NCBI RefSeq assembly: GCF_030812315.1
Contig: NZ_JAUSSM010000003.1
Coordinates: 248,001-312,000, forward strand
Length of the DNA: 64,000 bases
DNA from: Arthrobacter oryzae
GTDB taxonomy: Bacteria; Actinomycetota; Actinomycetes; Actinomycetales; Micrococcaceae
Direction of reading: 5' to 3'
The position numbers were made by a program, and so were the translations under genes. Position 1 is the stretch's first letter; every line of letters starts with the position of its first letter. Shown in pieces: positions 18,248-26,613 of the stretch. Below the pieces are notes generated by a model, which saw nothing but the letters and a program-made list of their open reading frames with translations, ran no database searches and was not told the origin of the DNA.

Positions 18248-19162
18248 CTAGTCCCCCGCACCGGAATCCGGGGCCGCCGGATCATGTCGGACGGGCGCGC
18301 CGGCAGCAAACGCGCGCACCTTGGCGTCATCCCAGATGTGCGCGGGGACACCTCCGCCCAGGAGCCTGCGTGCCAGCCGGGGGTCGTCGTCGAACGGCTG
18401 GTCGCTGCCGGCCATCACCATGTTGCCGTACCGCCGTCCCTTGAGCATGGCGGGGTCGGCGATGATGAGCGCGTGTTCGAACGTGGCCGCGATGCCGGCG
18501 GCATCCTCGCGGGCATTTTTCAGGTCCGGGGCGTCGCCCGAATTCACCACGTAGATGCCCCCTGGTGCCAGCACGCGTTTGGCATGCTCATTGAATTCGG
18601 CGGTGGTCAGCGGCCGCGGCGTCAGCGCGCCGGCAAACACATCGCGGATGATCAGGTCGCGGGTCTGCGGTGTCAGCGACTCGGTGACCTCGCGCGCTTC
18701 ACCCACGCGCAGCCGCAACAGCGGGGCCTTGGGAAGGTCGAACCAGCCGCGGACGTACTCGGCAAGTTTGCCGTCCAGTTCCACCACCACCTGGCGCGCC
18801 TCCGGGTAGGCGGAGTGGAAATAGCGGGCCAGCGAGCATGCTCCGCCACCAAGATGCAGGGCGCGCAGCTTGGGCCTTGTCTCCGGGGGCCACCGGGATT
18901 CCACCAGCGCGGACATCCACCGCATGTACTCGAAGTCGAGGAAGAGCGGGTCCGCCAGGTCGATGTGCGAGCTCATCACGCCGTTGATGCGCAGGAGCCA
19001 GCCGTTCGAATTGTCCTGGTCCGCGATCAGCTCGCAGTCCCCGGTGTCGATGTAATAGACGCCCTCAACCGGACCGTCAGGGCGGGTTCCCTTCGGCACT
19101 TCCACCACTCCCGGCGTCGAACGTTCAGCGTTCCTGCCGGCAGCCCGGCCCTTACGCGCCAC
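18248..19162 (-). CDS. Spermidine synthase-like methyltransferase-fold protein
   Basis: 304 residues with the polyamine-synthase/Rossmann fold. LRALHLGGGACSLARYF (about 99-115) is the nucleotide-binding glycine loop, VVELDGKLAEYVR the following acidic strand, and DLIIRDVFAG the loop that carries the catalytic Asp in spermidine synthases. It starts at GTG 19162, directly after the stop of a 7-codon leader frame. Actinobacterial paralogues of this type are often not true spermidine synthases, so the substrate is open. It lies at the downstream end of the heptose gene region but has its own promoter. Confidence 0.75.
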   Translation of the reverse strand: MARKGRAAGRNAERSTPGVVEVPKGTRPDGPVEGVYYIDTGDCELIADQDNSNGWLLRINGVMSSHIDLADPLFLDFEYMRWMSALVESRWPPETRPKLRALHLGGGACSLARYFHSAYPEARQVVVELDGKLAEYVRGWFDLPKAPLLRLRVGEAREVTESLTPQTRDLIIRDVFAGALTPRPLTTAEFNEHAKRVLAPGGIYVVNSGDAPDLKNAREDAAGIAATFEHALIIADPAMLKGRRYGNMVMAGSDQPFDDDPRLARRLLGGGVPAHIWDDAKVRAFAAGAPVRHDPAAPDSGAGD

Positions 19163-19186
19163 TTAGCCAGCCACCGCATTGCTCAT
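19163..19186 (-). CDS. Seven-residue leader peptide frame (MSNAVAG)
   Basis: ATG 19186 begins 6 bp after a TAGGGT box (19193-19198), the signature spacing of a leaderless start. The frame ends with TAA 19165-19163, immediately adjacent to the GTG start of the spermidine-synthase-like gene (TAAGTG). Reinitiation or coupling is therefore plausible. The promoter overlaps the stop of the upstream hldE-like gene. Inferred only from sequence. Confidence 0.4.
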   Translation of the reverse strand: MSNAVAG

Positions 19187-19195
19187 GCCTCAACC

Positions 19196-20785
19196 CTAGT
19201 TGACCGGCGCCTCGCCGACCGCTGCGCCGTCACCGTTCCGGATCCGCTGTACGACGGCGGTAGTGGACAGGTCCGGTACATAGTCCAGGATGGCCACTGT
19301 GCCGCCGAAGCGTTCCACTGCTTCCGTTTCGGCCAGCATTTCAGGGGTGTAGTCCCCGCCCTTCGCATAGATCTCCGGCCGGAGCATCTCGATCAGCGGG
19401 ATGGGCGTGGGGGTATCGAACACCGTCACGTAGTCCACGCAGCTGAGCGCCGCGATCACGCCGGCCCGGTCAGCCACCGAGTTGATGGGCCGGTCCGGCC
19501 CTTTCAGCCGGCGCACCGACTCGTCACTGTTCAGCGCCACCACCAGGACGTCCCCGAGTTGCTTGGCCTGGTTAAGGTACCGCGTATGGCCGCGGTGCAG
19601 CACATCAAAGCAGCCGTTGGTGAGCACAATCTGGCGCCCCTCGGCGCGGTCGCCCTGGATAAGGCGGGCGAGTTCGTCGGCGCTGAGGGCGGTATCGGCA
19701 AAACTTGCCAGGTGGCGGGTGAGGTCGGCGGAGCTGCAGACGGACGTTCCCGGGTGGTGGACCACCACGTCGGCCGCGGCCTGGGCAAAGTCCACGCTGG
19801 TGCTGAGCGGCAGTGCGGCGGCACGGGCCAGCGTCAGTGCCGCCACGAACGTATCCCCCGCGCCGGAGGCCTGCTTCTCCGTGGCAGGCCTGGCCCAGGT
19901 CCGGTGCGAGTCGCCGACGGCGGGCAGCAGCAGCGTTCCGTCACGGTCCAGGGTGACCACCACGGCCCGCGCCCCGGTGGCCTCTATGAGGTCCTCCCGG
20001 CGGGCTGCCATGATGTCCGGGCGGTCGCTCCCGGAGGAGAAGCGGATGCCTAGGAGCCTGGCCGCTTCCTGCGCGTTCGGCGTGGCCAGATCCGGCCGCA
20101 GCGCTGCCCAGGGACGGGGGTCGTGGGCGTCCACCACGGCAAGCTGCGAGCCGGGCCTCCTCCCGAGCGCGTCAAGGAGGGCGCTCCGGACGGGACCCTG
20201 CAGGGCGCCCGTACCGTAGTCGCACACCACCACGGCGTCCTGGCCCCTGACAGCCGCCGGCAAGGACACGGCGAGCGCCGCCAGCGCGTCCGGCGGGACC
20301 TTCCCCGCCACGTCGTCGAACCTCAGCAAGACCTGGCCGGCGCTGCTGATGCGGATCTTGGAGGTGGTGACCATGCCGGGATGCTCATGCAGGTGGCTGG
20401 TGTTCACGCCGGCGGCGCGGAGCTGCCGCCGCAGCTCCAGCCCGGCGTCGTCGCAGCCGACCAGTCCCGCTACCCGTACCTTTGCCCCCAATGCTGCCAG
20501 GTTCATGGCGGTGTTGGCCGCTCCGCCCGGAGCGAAAGTGCGCCTTCCGATGTCAACCACGGGGGCGGGAGCCTCGCGGCACAGGCGGTCAATGGACCCG
20601 CTCCACCATCCGTCCAGCATGACGTCACCGATGACCGTAACGGACGGCGCGACGGCGGCAAGGCGGCCGGGCAGCCAGTCTGCCAGTCCGCGCTGATCAG
20701 GGAGGCCGCGCTGTTCAGGGAGTCCGCGCTGTTCAGGGAGTCCGCGCTGTTCAGTGAATCCGTGCTGTTCATCCCCGCCGCTCAC
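19196..20785 (-). CDS. hldE: Bifunctional heptose-7-phosphate kinase / heptose-1-phosphate nucleotidyltransferase, paralogue 1
   Basis: 529 residues. The PfkB-type kinase domain (about 45-345) has GGAANTAMNLAALGAKV and the catalytic ASGAGDTF. The nucleotidyltransferase domain (386-529) has TNGCFDVLHRGH, LKGPDRPI and KGGDY. In Gram-negatives this protein makes ADP-D-glycero-beta-D-manno-heptose from heptose 7-phosphate, with GmhB acting between the two steps. The first ~35 residues are five hexapeptide repeats (EQRGLP type) absent from usual family members. Its start overlaps the aldehyde dehydrogenase stop by 4 bp. Whether the nucleotide is ADP, GDP or CDP cannot be read from sequence. Confidence 0.85.
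   Translation of the reverse strand: MSGGDEQHGFTEQRGLPEQRGLPEQRGLPDQRGLADWLPGRLAAVAPSVTVIGDVMLDGWWSGSIDRLCREAPAPVVDIGRRTFAPGGAANTAMNLAALGAKVRVAGLVGCDDAGLELRRQLRAAGVNTSHLHEHPGMVTTSKIRISSAGQVLLRFDDVAGKVPPDALAALAVSLPAAVRGQDAVVVCDYGTGALQGPVRSALLDALGRRPGSQLAVVDAHDPRPWAALRPDLATPNAQEAARLLGIRFSSGSDRPDIMAARREDLIEATGARAVVVTLDRDGTLLLPAVGDSHRTWARPATEKQASGAGDTFVAALTLARAAALPLSTSVDFAQAAADVVVHHPGTSVCSSADLTRHLASFADTALSADELARLIQGDRAEGRQIVLTNGCFDVLHRGHTRYLNQAKQLGDVLVVALNSDESVRRLKGPDRPINSVADRAGVIAALSCVDYVTVFDTPTPIPLIEMLRPEIYAKGGDYTPEMLAETEAVERFGGTVAILDYVPDLSTTAVVQRIRNGDGAAVGEAPVN
20685..20774. repeat. Five 18-bp in-frame tandem repeats
   Basis: Units at 20685, 20703, 20721, 20739 and 20757 (consensus AGTCCGCGCTGTTCAGGG on the plus strand) encode the repeated hexapeptide at the N terminus of the hldE-like protein. 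The central units differ by one or two bases, so copy number is probably variable. Confidence 0.85.
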
Positions 20786-22257
20786 GGCGCTTCCCGTCGC
20801 GCCGCTGCGGGCGGGGCCGCAGGTTCCGCCGCCGTGGCGTCCGCCGGCGCACTGGGCGGGGCTGCGGGCGGCGGGGCCGCCACGTGCACCACCTTGACCC
20901 GGGTGAATTCATCCAGCAGTTCGGGTCCGTAGCCGAAGCCGTGCCCGCTCTCTCCCCGCGGCTGGGCTGCCCCGCCGGGAGCGCCGCCGAACACCTCGTT
21001 GATCTTGACCGTTCCCACCGGCAGTGCGGCGATGGCCTGCTGTGCGTGGGCGATCCGGCCCGTCAGCACGGTTGCCGCCAGGCCGTAGCGGCCGCCCGCC
21101 GCGAGCCTGAGCCCTTCATCAAAACTCTCCACCACCTGCACCGGCGCCACCGGGCCAAACGTCTCCTCCGCCATTATGTCCATGTCTGCCGTGCAATCGA
21201 GCAGGACGGTGGCCGGATAAAACGCCCCGGGGCCGCTTGGCACCGATCCGCCCTCGACGGCCCGCGCCCCGGATTCCAGGGCATCCTCAACCTGGCGGTG
21301 GACCGTATCGCGCATCCGGACGTCCACCAGGGGTGCCAGGCCTCCGTCAAGGTTGCGGCGCCGGGCCTGGCTTTCCAGGGCCGAGCAGAAGGGCCCGGCG
21401 ATGGCCCGGTGCACGTAGATGCGCTCCACGGCAGTGCAGATCTGGCCGCTGTTGCTGAACGCTCCCACGGCCGCCTGCTCCGCCGCCCAGACGGGGTCGA
21501 CGTCGTTGTCCACCACAAGCGGATCATTGCCGCCGTTTTCCCGGATGACGTGCGCCCCCGTCAGGTTGGAGGCCCTGGCGATCCGGGCACCTGCCGCACT
21601 GGAGCCGACGTGAGCTACGACGTCCACCCCGGTCTGTTCGGTCAGCAGGGCGCCGATGCCCGAACCGCCGGTCAGCGAAATCAGCACATCCGGCGGGAAA
21701 GCAGCGGCCAGGACTTCCCCGAGCATTGCGCCAAGGTGGGGGCACCGCTCGCTGGGCTTGTGGATCACGGTGTTTCCGGTGACCAGCGCCGCGCCGATGA
21801 GGCCGCAGGCCACGGCCACGGGGTCGTTCCACGGCGTCAGCACCACGGCTACCCCGCGGGGCTCGGCAACGGTGTAGTCAGAGGCCAGCGGGTCGCCCCT
21901 CAGGCTGTGCCCCCGGTGTACCGGGCCGAGTTCGGCATACTGCTCAAGGGTGGAAACTCCGGCGGCGATCCCGGCAAGGGCCTCATCCACGGGGCGTCCG
22001 GTCTCGCGGCTGTTCATCCGGGCAAGTTCCGGCGCCGCTTCGGCCAGGGCACGGGCGGCTGCGCGGAGACCGGATCCGCGCGTCGCCGGTAGCGTTGCGG
22101 CCCAGGCCTGTTGGGCTGCCCGGGAGGCATTGACCGCTTTCCGGATGTGGAGGGGCACAGCCTCCGGCAAGGCACCGACGTCCTCCCCGGTCCGGGGGTC
22201 GCGGATGATTATCATTTCCCGGTCGCGGTTGTGGATGCGCTGGACGATCGCGGACAT
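20782..22257 (-). CDS. Aldehyde dehydrogenase family protein
   Basis: 491 residues. ALDH motifs: TPWNDPVAV near 150, the general-base region IRENGGND (Glu), catalytic GQIC with preceding FSNS, and AEETFGPVAPV. The C-terminal ~30 residues are a low-complexity Ala/Pro tail. ATG 22257 has AAGGAG 6 nt upstream. It precedes and overlaps hldE paralogue 1 by 4 bp, so the pair is an operon. A role in oxidising a sugar-derived aldehyde for the glycan is conceivable but unproven. Confidence 0.8.
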   Translation of the reverse strand: MSAIVQRIHNRDREMIIIRDPRTGEDVGALPEAVPLHIRKAVNASRAAQQAWAATLPATRGSGLRAAARALAEAAPELARMNSRETGRPVDEALAGIAAGVSTLEQYAELGPVHRGHSLRGDPLASDYTVAEPRGVAVVLTPWNDPVAVACGLIGAALVTGNTVIHKPSERCPHLGAMLGEVLAAAFPPDVLISLTGGSGIGALLTEQTGVDVVAHVGSSAAGARIARASNLTGAHVIRENGGNDPLVVDNDVDPVWAAEQAAVGAFSNSGQICTAVERIYVHRAIAGPFCSALESQARRRNLDGGLAPLVDVRMRDTVHRQVEDALESGARAVEGGSVPSGPGAFYPATVLLDCTADMDIMAEETFGPVAPVQVVESFDEGLRLAAGGRYGLAATVLTGRIAHAQQAIAALPVGTVKINEVFGGAPGGAAQPRGESGHGFGYGPELLDEFTRVKVVHVAAPPPAAPPSAPADATAAEPAAPPAAARREAP

Positions 22258-22498
22258 GGGACTCCTTCCGAAAGACGGCCGCGCCACCCTTCCAGGCGAC
22301 TGCCAGGTGAAACGGGGGTGCGGACGCGCTGAGGCCTCCTATGCCCAGTTCCGTACCCCGGTTCAATCCCGGTTACACCCGCCCTGGCCTTCGGATTTTG
22401 ACGGGGCGCGCATTCGGCCCCGGCCGTAGCCACGAACCACCGATCGGAACTATGGTGGCGGCACGGCAGGGACGCACACATCGGCAGGGAGTGGCGGA

Positions 22499-23731
22499 AT
22501 GGGACCGGGCAATGGAGCGGGCAGGCATACGGCCGCGCTTCCGCCCGCTTTCGGCGGCGCGCAGGTGGTGGGCAGGGGTGTAGGTCCGATCCTGGAAAAA
22601 TTCCCGGACGTAGCCCGGATCGCAGTGCTGCGCGGCGGAGGCCTGGGTGACCTGCTGTTTGCCCTTCCCGCAGTTGCCGCGTTGAAGGCCGCCTACCCCG
22701 GGGCCACTGTCACCGTGCTCGGAACGCCGGTCCACGTCGCCTTGGCGGAGGGCACGGCAGGCCCGGTGGACAGCGTCTGGGTGCTGCCTTACGCCGAAGG
22801 AGTCCGTCCAGGCCGGGAGGACCCGGCCAGGACGGACTCCTTCTTCGCCGAGATGCGGGGTGAGGGCTTCGACCTGGCGCTCCAGCTCCATGGCGGAGGG
22901 CGGTACTCGAATCCGTTCCTCCTGCGGCTGGAGGCCCGCCACACTGTGGGGACACGGACGCCGGACGCCGTTCCGTTGGAACGCACGCTGCCCTATGCGT
23001 ACTACCAGCACGAGCCGCTGCGGGCACTGGAAGTGGCAGGGCTCGCCGGGGCACCCCCGGTCGGGCTGGAAGCACAGCTGCGCCCCTTGGACCGGTTCCG
23101 CGCCGCTGCCGAGGCGCTACTGGGGGACGGGGCGCTGCCGGGAGACGGGACCGGTGCGGCCGGAAACGCTGACGCTCCGGCCGGCGTCGTGGTGGTCCAT
23201 CCGGGGGCCACTGATCCGCGCAGGCGCTGGCCGGCCGCCCGTTTCGCCGAGGTGGCCGCGGCCTGCGCGGCAGATGGCTGCAGGGTGCTCGTGGTGGGCG
23301 ATGCCAGCGAGCGCCAACTCGCAGCAGACGTGGCACAGGCCTCCGGCTCGGACAACGTCAGGCCCATCGCCGGCGAAGCTGACCTCGGCACCTTGGCAGC
23401 ACTCCTGGACCGGTGTGACGTCATGGTGGCCAACGACAGCGGACCGCGGCATCTGGCCCAGGCCTTGGGGACGCCGACTGTGGGGATCTACTGGGCAGGC
23501 AACGCCCTCAATGCCGGGCCCCTGAGCCGCAGCCTGCACCGGCTGCACCTCTCGTGGCTGACGCACTGCCCGGAGTGCGGAGCGGACATCACCCAGGTGG
23601 GTTGGACCGCTCCGCGCTGCGGCCACGACAGCTCGCTGGTGTCCGGCGTCCGCCCGGAGGACGTCTATGCCGACGTTCGGCTGCTCATGGCCATGAACCC
23701 TCATCCTCGTGGCAGATCAGCATCTCCCTGA
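22499..23731 (+). CDS. Glycosyltransferase family 9 (heptosyltransferase-like), with Cys-rich C terminus
   Basis: 410 residues. The GT9/GT-B features are IAVLRGGGLGDLLFALPAV (about 41-59), VVVHPGATDPRRRWPAARF, and DVMVANDSGPRHLAQALGTP (nucleotide-sugar binding). The C-terminal region has CPECGADI and a later Cys (RCGHDSS), a possible zinc-binding knot. ATG 22499 follows AGGGAG. It is the only plus-strand gene in this stretch and its 3' end overlaps the convergent SDR gene by 47 bp. Family members transfer heptose from ADP-heptose; the acceptor here is unknown. Confidence 0.8.
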   Translation: MGPGNGAGRHTAALPPAFGGAQVVGRGVGPILEKFPDVARIAVLRGGGLGDLLFALPAVAALKAAYPGATVTVLGTPVHVALAEGTAGPVDSVWVLPYAEGVRPGREDPARTDSFFAEMRGEGFDLALQLHGGGRYSNPFLLRLEARHTVGTRTPDAVPLERTLPYAYYQHEPLRALEVAGLAGAPPVGLEAQLRPLDRFRAAAEALLGDGALPGDGTGAAGNADAPAGVVVVHPGATDPRRRWPAARFAEVAAACAADGCRVLVVGDASERQLAADVAQASGSDNVRPIAGEADLGTLAALLDRCDVMVANDSGPRHLAQALGTPTVGIYWAGNALNAGPLSRSLHRLHLSWLTHCPECGADITQVGWTAPRCGHDSSLVSGVRPEDVYADVRLLMAMNPHPRGRSASP

Positions 23732-24443
23732 TTTCACAGCCGCGGGGCTGGCTCAGGGCGAAAAGGATCGCCTCCGCCACGTTGGCGGGATCGTTCAGCC
23801 TCGAGTCGTCCTGCGGCTTGTACTGCTCGGCGCGGTCGTCGAAGAATCGGGTCTTCATGCCGCCGGGGATCATGGTGGTTACCCCGATCTCCCCTCCGGT
23901 TTCAGCGGCAAGCGCATGGCTGAAGCCCAGCACACCGAACTTCGAGGCGCAGTATGCGCTCGCCTCGGGCAGGGCGCGTTTGCCCAGGGTCGAGGCCACG
24001 GTGACCACGCGCCCCCGGGACGCCTTCAGGTACGGCAATGCCGCGCGCACCACGGACACCGTGCCGAACAGGTTCACGAAGACCACCTTCTCCCAGTCCT
24101 CGGGTGCAACGTCCTCCAGCTTGCCGCACCGATCGATGCCGGCGGCAGTCACCACTGCGTCCAGACCGCCCAGGGTTTCGGCGGCTTCCTGCACCGCCTC
24201 GCTGACGGCACGGCGGTCGGCGACGTCAACTTCGAAGGCTTTTGCGGCCGAGACGTTCCGGATGTCCCGGTCCAGGACCACGGGCGTGCCGCCGGCCTTC
24301 AGCACGGCGTCGACGACGGCGGCCCCGAGGCCGGAGGATCCGCCGGTGACGAGCACACGTCCGGCACGGAAAGGGGGTCCGGACGTCTCGCGGAAAGTAT
24401 CGGGGATGGCGCGGGAACTCTCGCGGAAGGTCTCTTCAGTCAT
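23685..24443 (-). CDS. Short-chain dehydrogenase/reductase
   Basis: 252-residue classical SDR: TGGSSGLG (about 33-40), a VTAAGIDRCG segment in place of NNAG, catalytic SAYCASK, and IPGGMKT. The first ~25 residues repeat a FRE(S/T)S motif. ATG 24443 has GAGAGGAA upstream. It is the last gene of the minus-strand glycan operon, 41 bp after hldE paralogue 2. It is not an extended SDR and so not a candidate for the heptose epimerase HldD. Sugar or sugar-nucleotide oxidoreduction is a reasonable guess. Confidence 0.75.
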   Translation of the reverse strand: MTEETFRESSRAIPDTFRETSGPPFRAGRVLVTGGSSGLGAAVVDAVLKAGGTPVVLDRDIRNVSAAKAFEVDVADRRAVSEAVQEAAETLGGLDAVVTAAGIDRCGKLEDVAPEDWEKVVFVNLFGTVSVVRAALPYLKASRGRVVTVASTLGKRALPEASAYCASKFGVLGFSHALAAETGGEIGVTTMIPGGMKTRFFDDRAEQYKPQDDSRLNDPANVAEAILFALSQPRGCEIREMLICHEDEGSWP

Positions 24444-24484
24444 GGTGTTCCTCTCATTCTGGCGTTCGGGCATTCGGTTGGAGG

Positions 24485-25891
24485 TCAGCTGACGCGTGAC
24501 AGTGCGTCCGCGAGGCCGGTGGTGGAGCGCGACGGGTGGTAGGGCACGGTGGTGCAACGTCCGCCCCAGCTCTCCACAAGGCCGGTTTCTGGCAGTTCGG
24601 TGACGTCGTAGTCGCCGCCCTTCACCCAGAGGTCCGGCCGCAGGGTGGCCAGGCATGCCTCCGGAGTGTCCTCATCGAACACCAGCACGGCGTCCACGAA
24701 TTCAAGGGCCAGCAGCAGCTCGGTCCTGTCCTCCTGGTTGAGGATGGGCCGTTCCGGCCCCTTCACCCGCCGTACGGATTCATCCGAGTTCAGGCACACG
24801 ATCAGGCAGTCGCCAAGGTTCCGGGCTGCGGCCAGGGCGCGGGTATGGCCCGCGTGCAGGAGGTCGAAGCAGCCGCCCGTGGCCACGACGATCCCGCCCG
24901 CCTCGCGCACGTTGCGCGCCAGGGCCAGGGCGTCGGTATTGCGCCCGTGCACCTTCACGGGCTGCGGCTCCCCGGCCAGCGCCGAGACCCCGCCGTGACG
25001 CAGGAAGGCAGCTGCCTCCCGGACTGCCAGCACCGCCGCAACGTCGAGGGTGTGGCCTTCGATGAGGTGCACTGCAAGGCTGGCCGCCAGCCGGTCGCCG
25101 GCGCCGCAGGGATCCGTCACCGTGGTTTTCGGCGCCGGTATGGGCAGGGCCGGCTGACCGGCGTCGTAGACGAGCAACGCGCCCTGGCCTCCCATGGTGA
25201 CCATTACCGCTTTGCTTCGCCACCGCAGCCGGAGTGCTTCCGCCACCGCGCCAAGCTCATCGTCGGCATCGCTTCCGGCGTTGCCTCCGCCATCGCTTCC
25301 GGCCGCTGGCCCCCCGGCTGCATTCGCCAGGCTTTTGGCTTCGGCCAGGTTGGGCGTCACCACCGCGACGCCGGGAACAGGTTCGGCCCCTGCCCTGTGG
25401 GGATCCCAGACGATCGGTACGCGTTGGGCCAGCCCGGCCAGGACGGCCCTGAGCTCCTGGTTCGCGGTGAGGCCCCTGCCGTAGTCGGCCACTACGATCA
25501 CTGCCGCCCGCTCCAGCGCGTGCAGCATTGCCGGAGTGACGGGAGGTACGGGCGGGCGGGCGCACGCTTCATCGAACCGGACCACGGGGTGGCCCTCGGC
25601 CCGCACCCGGGTCTTGACGGGAGTGGGAGCCCCTGATGATCCGGCCACAACTGTGATTCCTTCCAGCGCCCGCCCAAGGTGCAATGCGGCGTCGTCGTCG
25701 GCGAGCACGGTCACGAGGGTGACGTTGTGGCCGTCGCCGGCGAGCATCCTGGCCACGAGCCCGGCGCCCCCGGCCCGCCGCCGAACGTTGGACACGTCCA
25801 CCACGGGGACCGGCGCGTCCGGGCACAGGCGGGTTGCCTCGCCGTCGATGTCGACGTCCAGCAGCACGTCTCCCACCACCGCGATCTTCAT
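24485..25891 (-). CDS. hldE: Bifunctional heptose kinase / nucleotidyltransferase, paralogue 2
   Basis: 468 residues. Kinase domain (1-320): GGAGLVARMLAGDGHNV and the catalytic DPCGAGDRLA. A Gly/Asp-rich insertion sits near 195-215. Nucleotidyltransferase domain (334-468): TGGCFDLLHAGH, VKGPERPI, WVKGGDY. Its kinase half is clearly more divergent from classical HldE than paralogue 1, so it may act on a different sugar phosphate. It overlaps the gmhA-like gene by 4 bp (ATGA). Confidence 0.8.
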   Translation of the reverse strand: MKIAVVGDVLLDVDIDGEATRLCPDAPVPVVDVSNVRRRAGGAGLVARMLAGDGHNVTLVTVLADDDAALHLGRALEGITVVAGSSGAPTPVKTRVRAEGHPVVRFDEACARPPVPPVTPAMLHALERAAVIVVADYGRGLTANQELRAVLAGLAQRVPIVWDPHRAGAEPVPGVAVVTPNLAEAKSLANAAGGPAAGSDGGGNAGSDADDELGAVAEALRLRWRSKAVMVTMGGQGALLVYDAGQPALPIPAPKTTVTDPCGAGDRLAASLAVHLIEGHTLDVAAVLAVREAAAFLRHGGVSALAGEPQPVKVHGRNTDALALARNVREAGGIVVATGGCFDLLHAGHTRALAAARNLGDCLIVCLNSDESVRRVKGPERPILNQEDRTELLLALEFVDAVLVFDEDTPEACLATLRPDLWVKGGDYDVTELPETGLVESWGGRCTTVPYHPSRSTTGLADALSRVS

Positions 25892-26613
25892 GGCCTGCTC
25901 CCTGGGAACGGTCCGCAGAGGCCCCGGCGGCCCACCTCGGCGTCGAACGCCCGGCACACGGCATGAAGGGCAATGAGGTGGCCCTCCTGGGCGTTGGCGG
26001 AAAGGGCCTGGATGGTCACGGCCTCGTCGCAACGGGCGGCGAGGGGATTTGGTGCAGGACCGGTGAGCGCCCACGTGGTGACGTTCAGCCGTGCCGCCGC
26101 GTCGGCGGCATGAAGAAGGTTGGGGCTCTTTCCGCTGGTGGACAGCAGCATCAGCACGTCGCCCGAGCGTCCGTGGGCGCGGACCTGCCGGGCAAAGAGC
26201 TCCTCGAACCCGTAGTCGTTCGCGATTGCGGTCACGGCGGAGGTCTCGGCGTGCAGGGAGATGGCCGAGAACGGCACCCGTTCGCCGTCGAACCTGCCCA
26301 CCAGTTCGGCCGTCAGGTGCTGGGCTTCGGCGGCCGAGCCGCCGTTGCCGGCAGCGAGCAGCCGCTGGCCCGCCAGCAGCCGGCGCGCCAGCTCCTCACC
26401 CCAGGCCGCCAGATGATGCGCCTGGCTGCGCAGCGATTCCAGCGCAGGAAGGACATTGTCCAGGTGAGCCCGGACAATGTTGACGGAATCCGGGCTGGCA
26501 GATCCCTCCGGAGCACCGGCCGGTCCCCGGTCTCCGGAGTGTCCGGGAGGCCGGGGAACCGGCGGCAGCACAGGCGGAAGGTCCTGCTCGCGGAGCGGCC
26601 ATTCGGTGGTCAC
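25888..26613 (-). CDS. gmhA: Phosphoheptose isomerase-like SIS protein
   Basis: 241 residues with a SIS domain. The GmhA hallmarks are strong: AGNGGSAAEAQHLTAELVGR, SLHAETSAVTAIANDYGFE, FARQVRAHGRSGD, STSGKSPN, and EGHLIALHAVC (the His/Glu/Gln/His metal-site neighbourhood). GmhA converts sedoheptulose 7-phosphate to D-glycero-D-manno-heptose 7-phosphate. The first ~50 residues are a Pro-rich extension. GTG 26613 overlaps the upstream GT4 stop by 4 bp. Confidence 0.85.
   Translation of the reverse strand: MTTEWPLREQDLPPVLPPVPRPPGHSGDRGPAGAPEGSASPDSVNIVRAHLDNVLPALESLRSQAHHLAAWGEELARRLLAGQRLLAAGNGGSAAEAQHLTAELVGRFDGERVPFSAISLHAETSAVTAIANDYGFEELFARQVRAHGRSGDVLMLLSTSGKSPNLLHAADAAARLNVTTWALTGPAPNPLAARCDEAVTIQALSANAQEGHLIALHAVCRAFDAEVGRRGLCGPFPGSRP

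Noticed and set aside
18092..22092. Plus-strand frames of 650 and 400 codons across the spermidine-synthase-like, hldE and ALDH genes
   Set aside because: Antisense to genes with clear catalytic motifs; composition (excess Gly, Arg, His) is typical of shadow frames.
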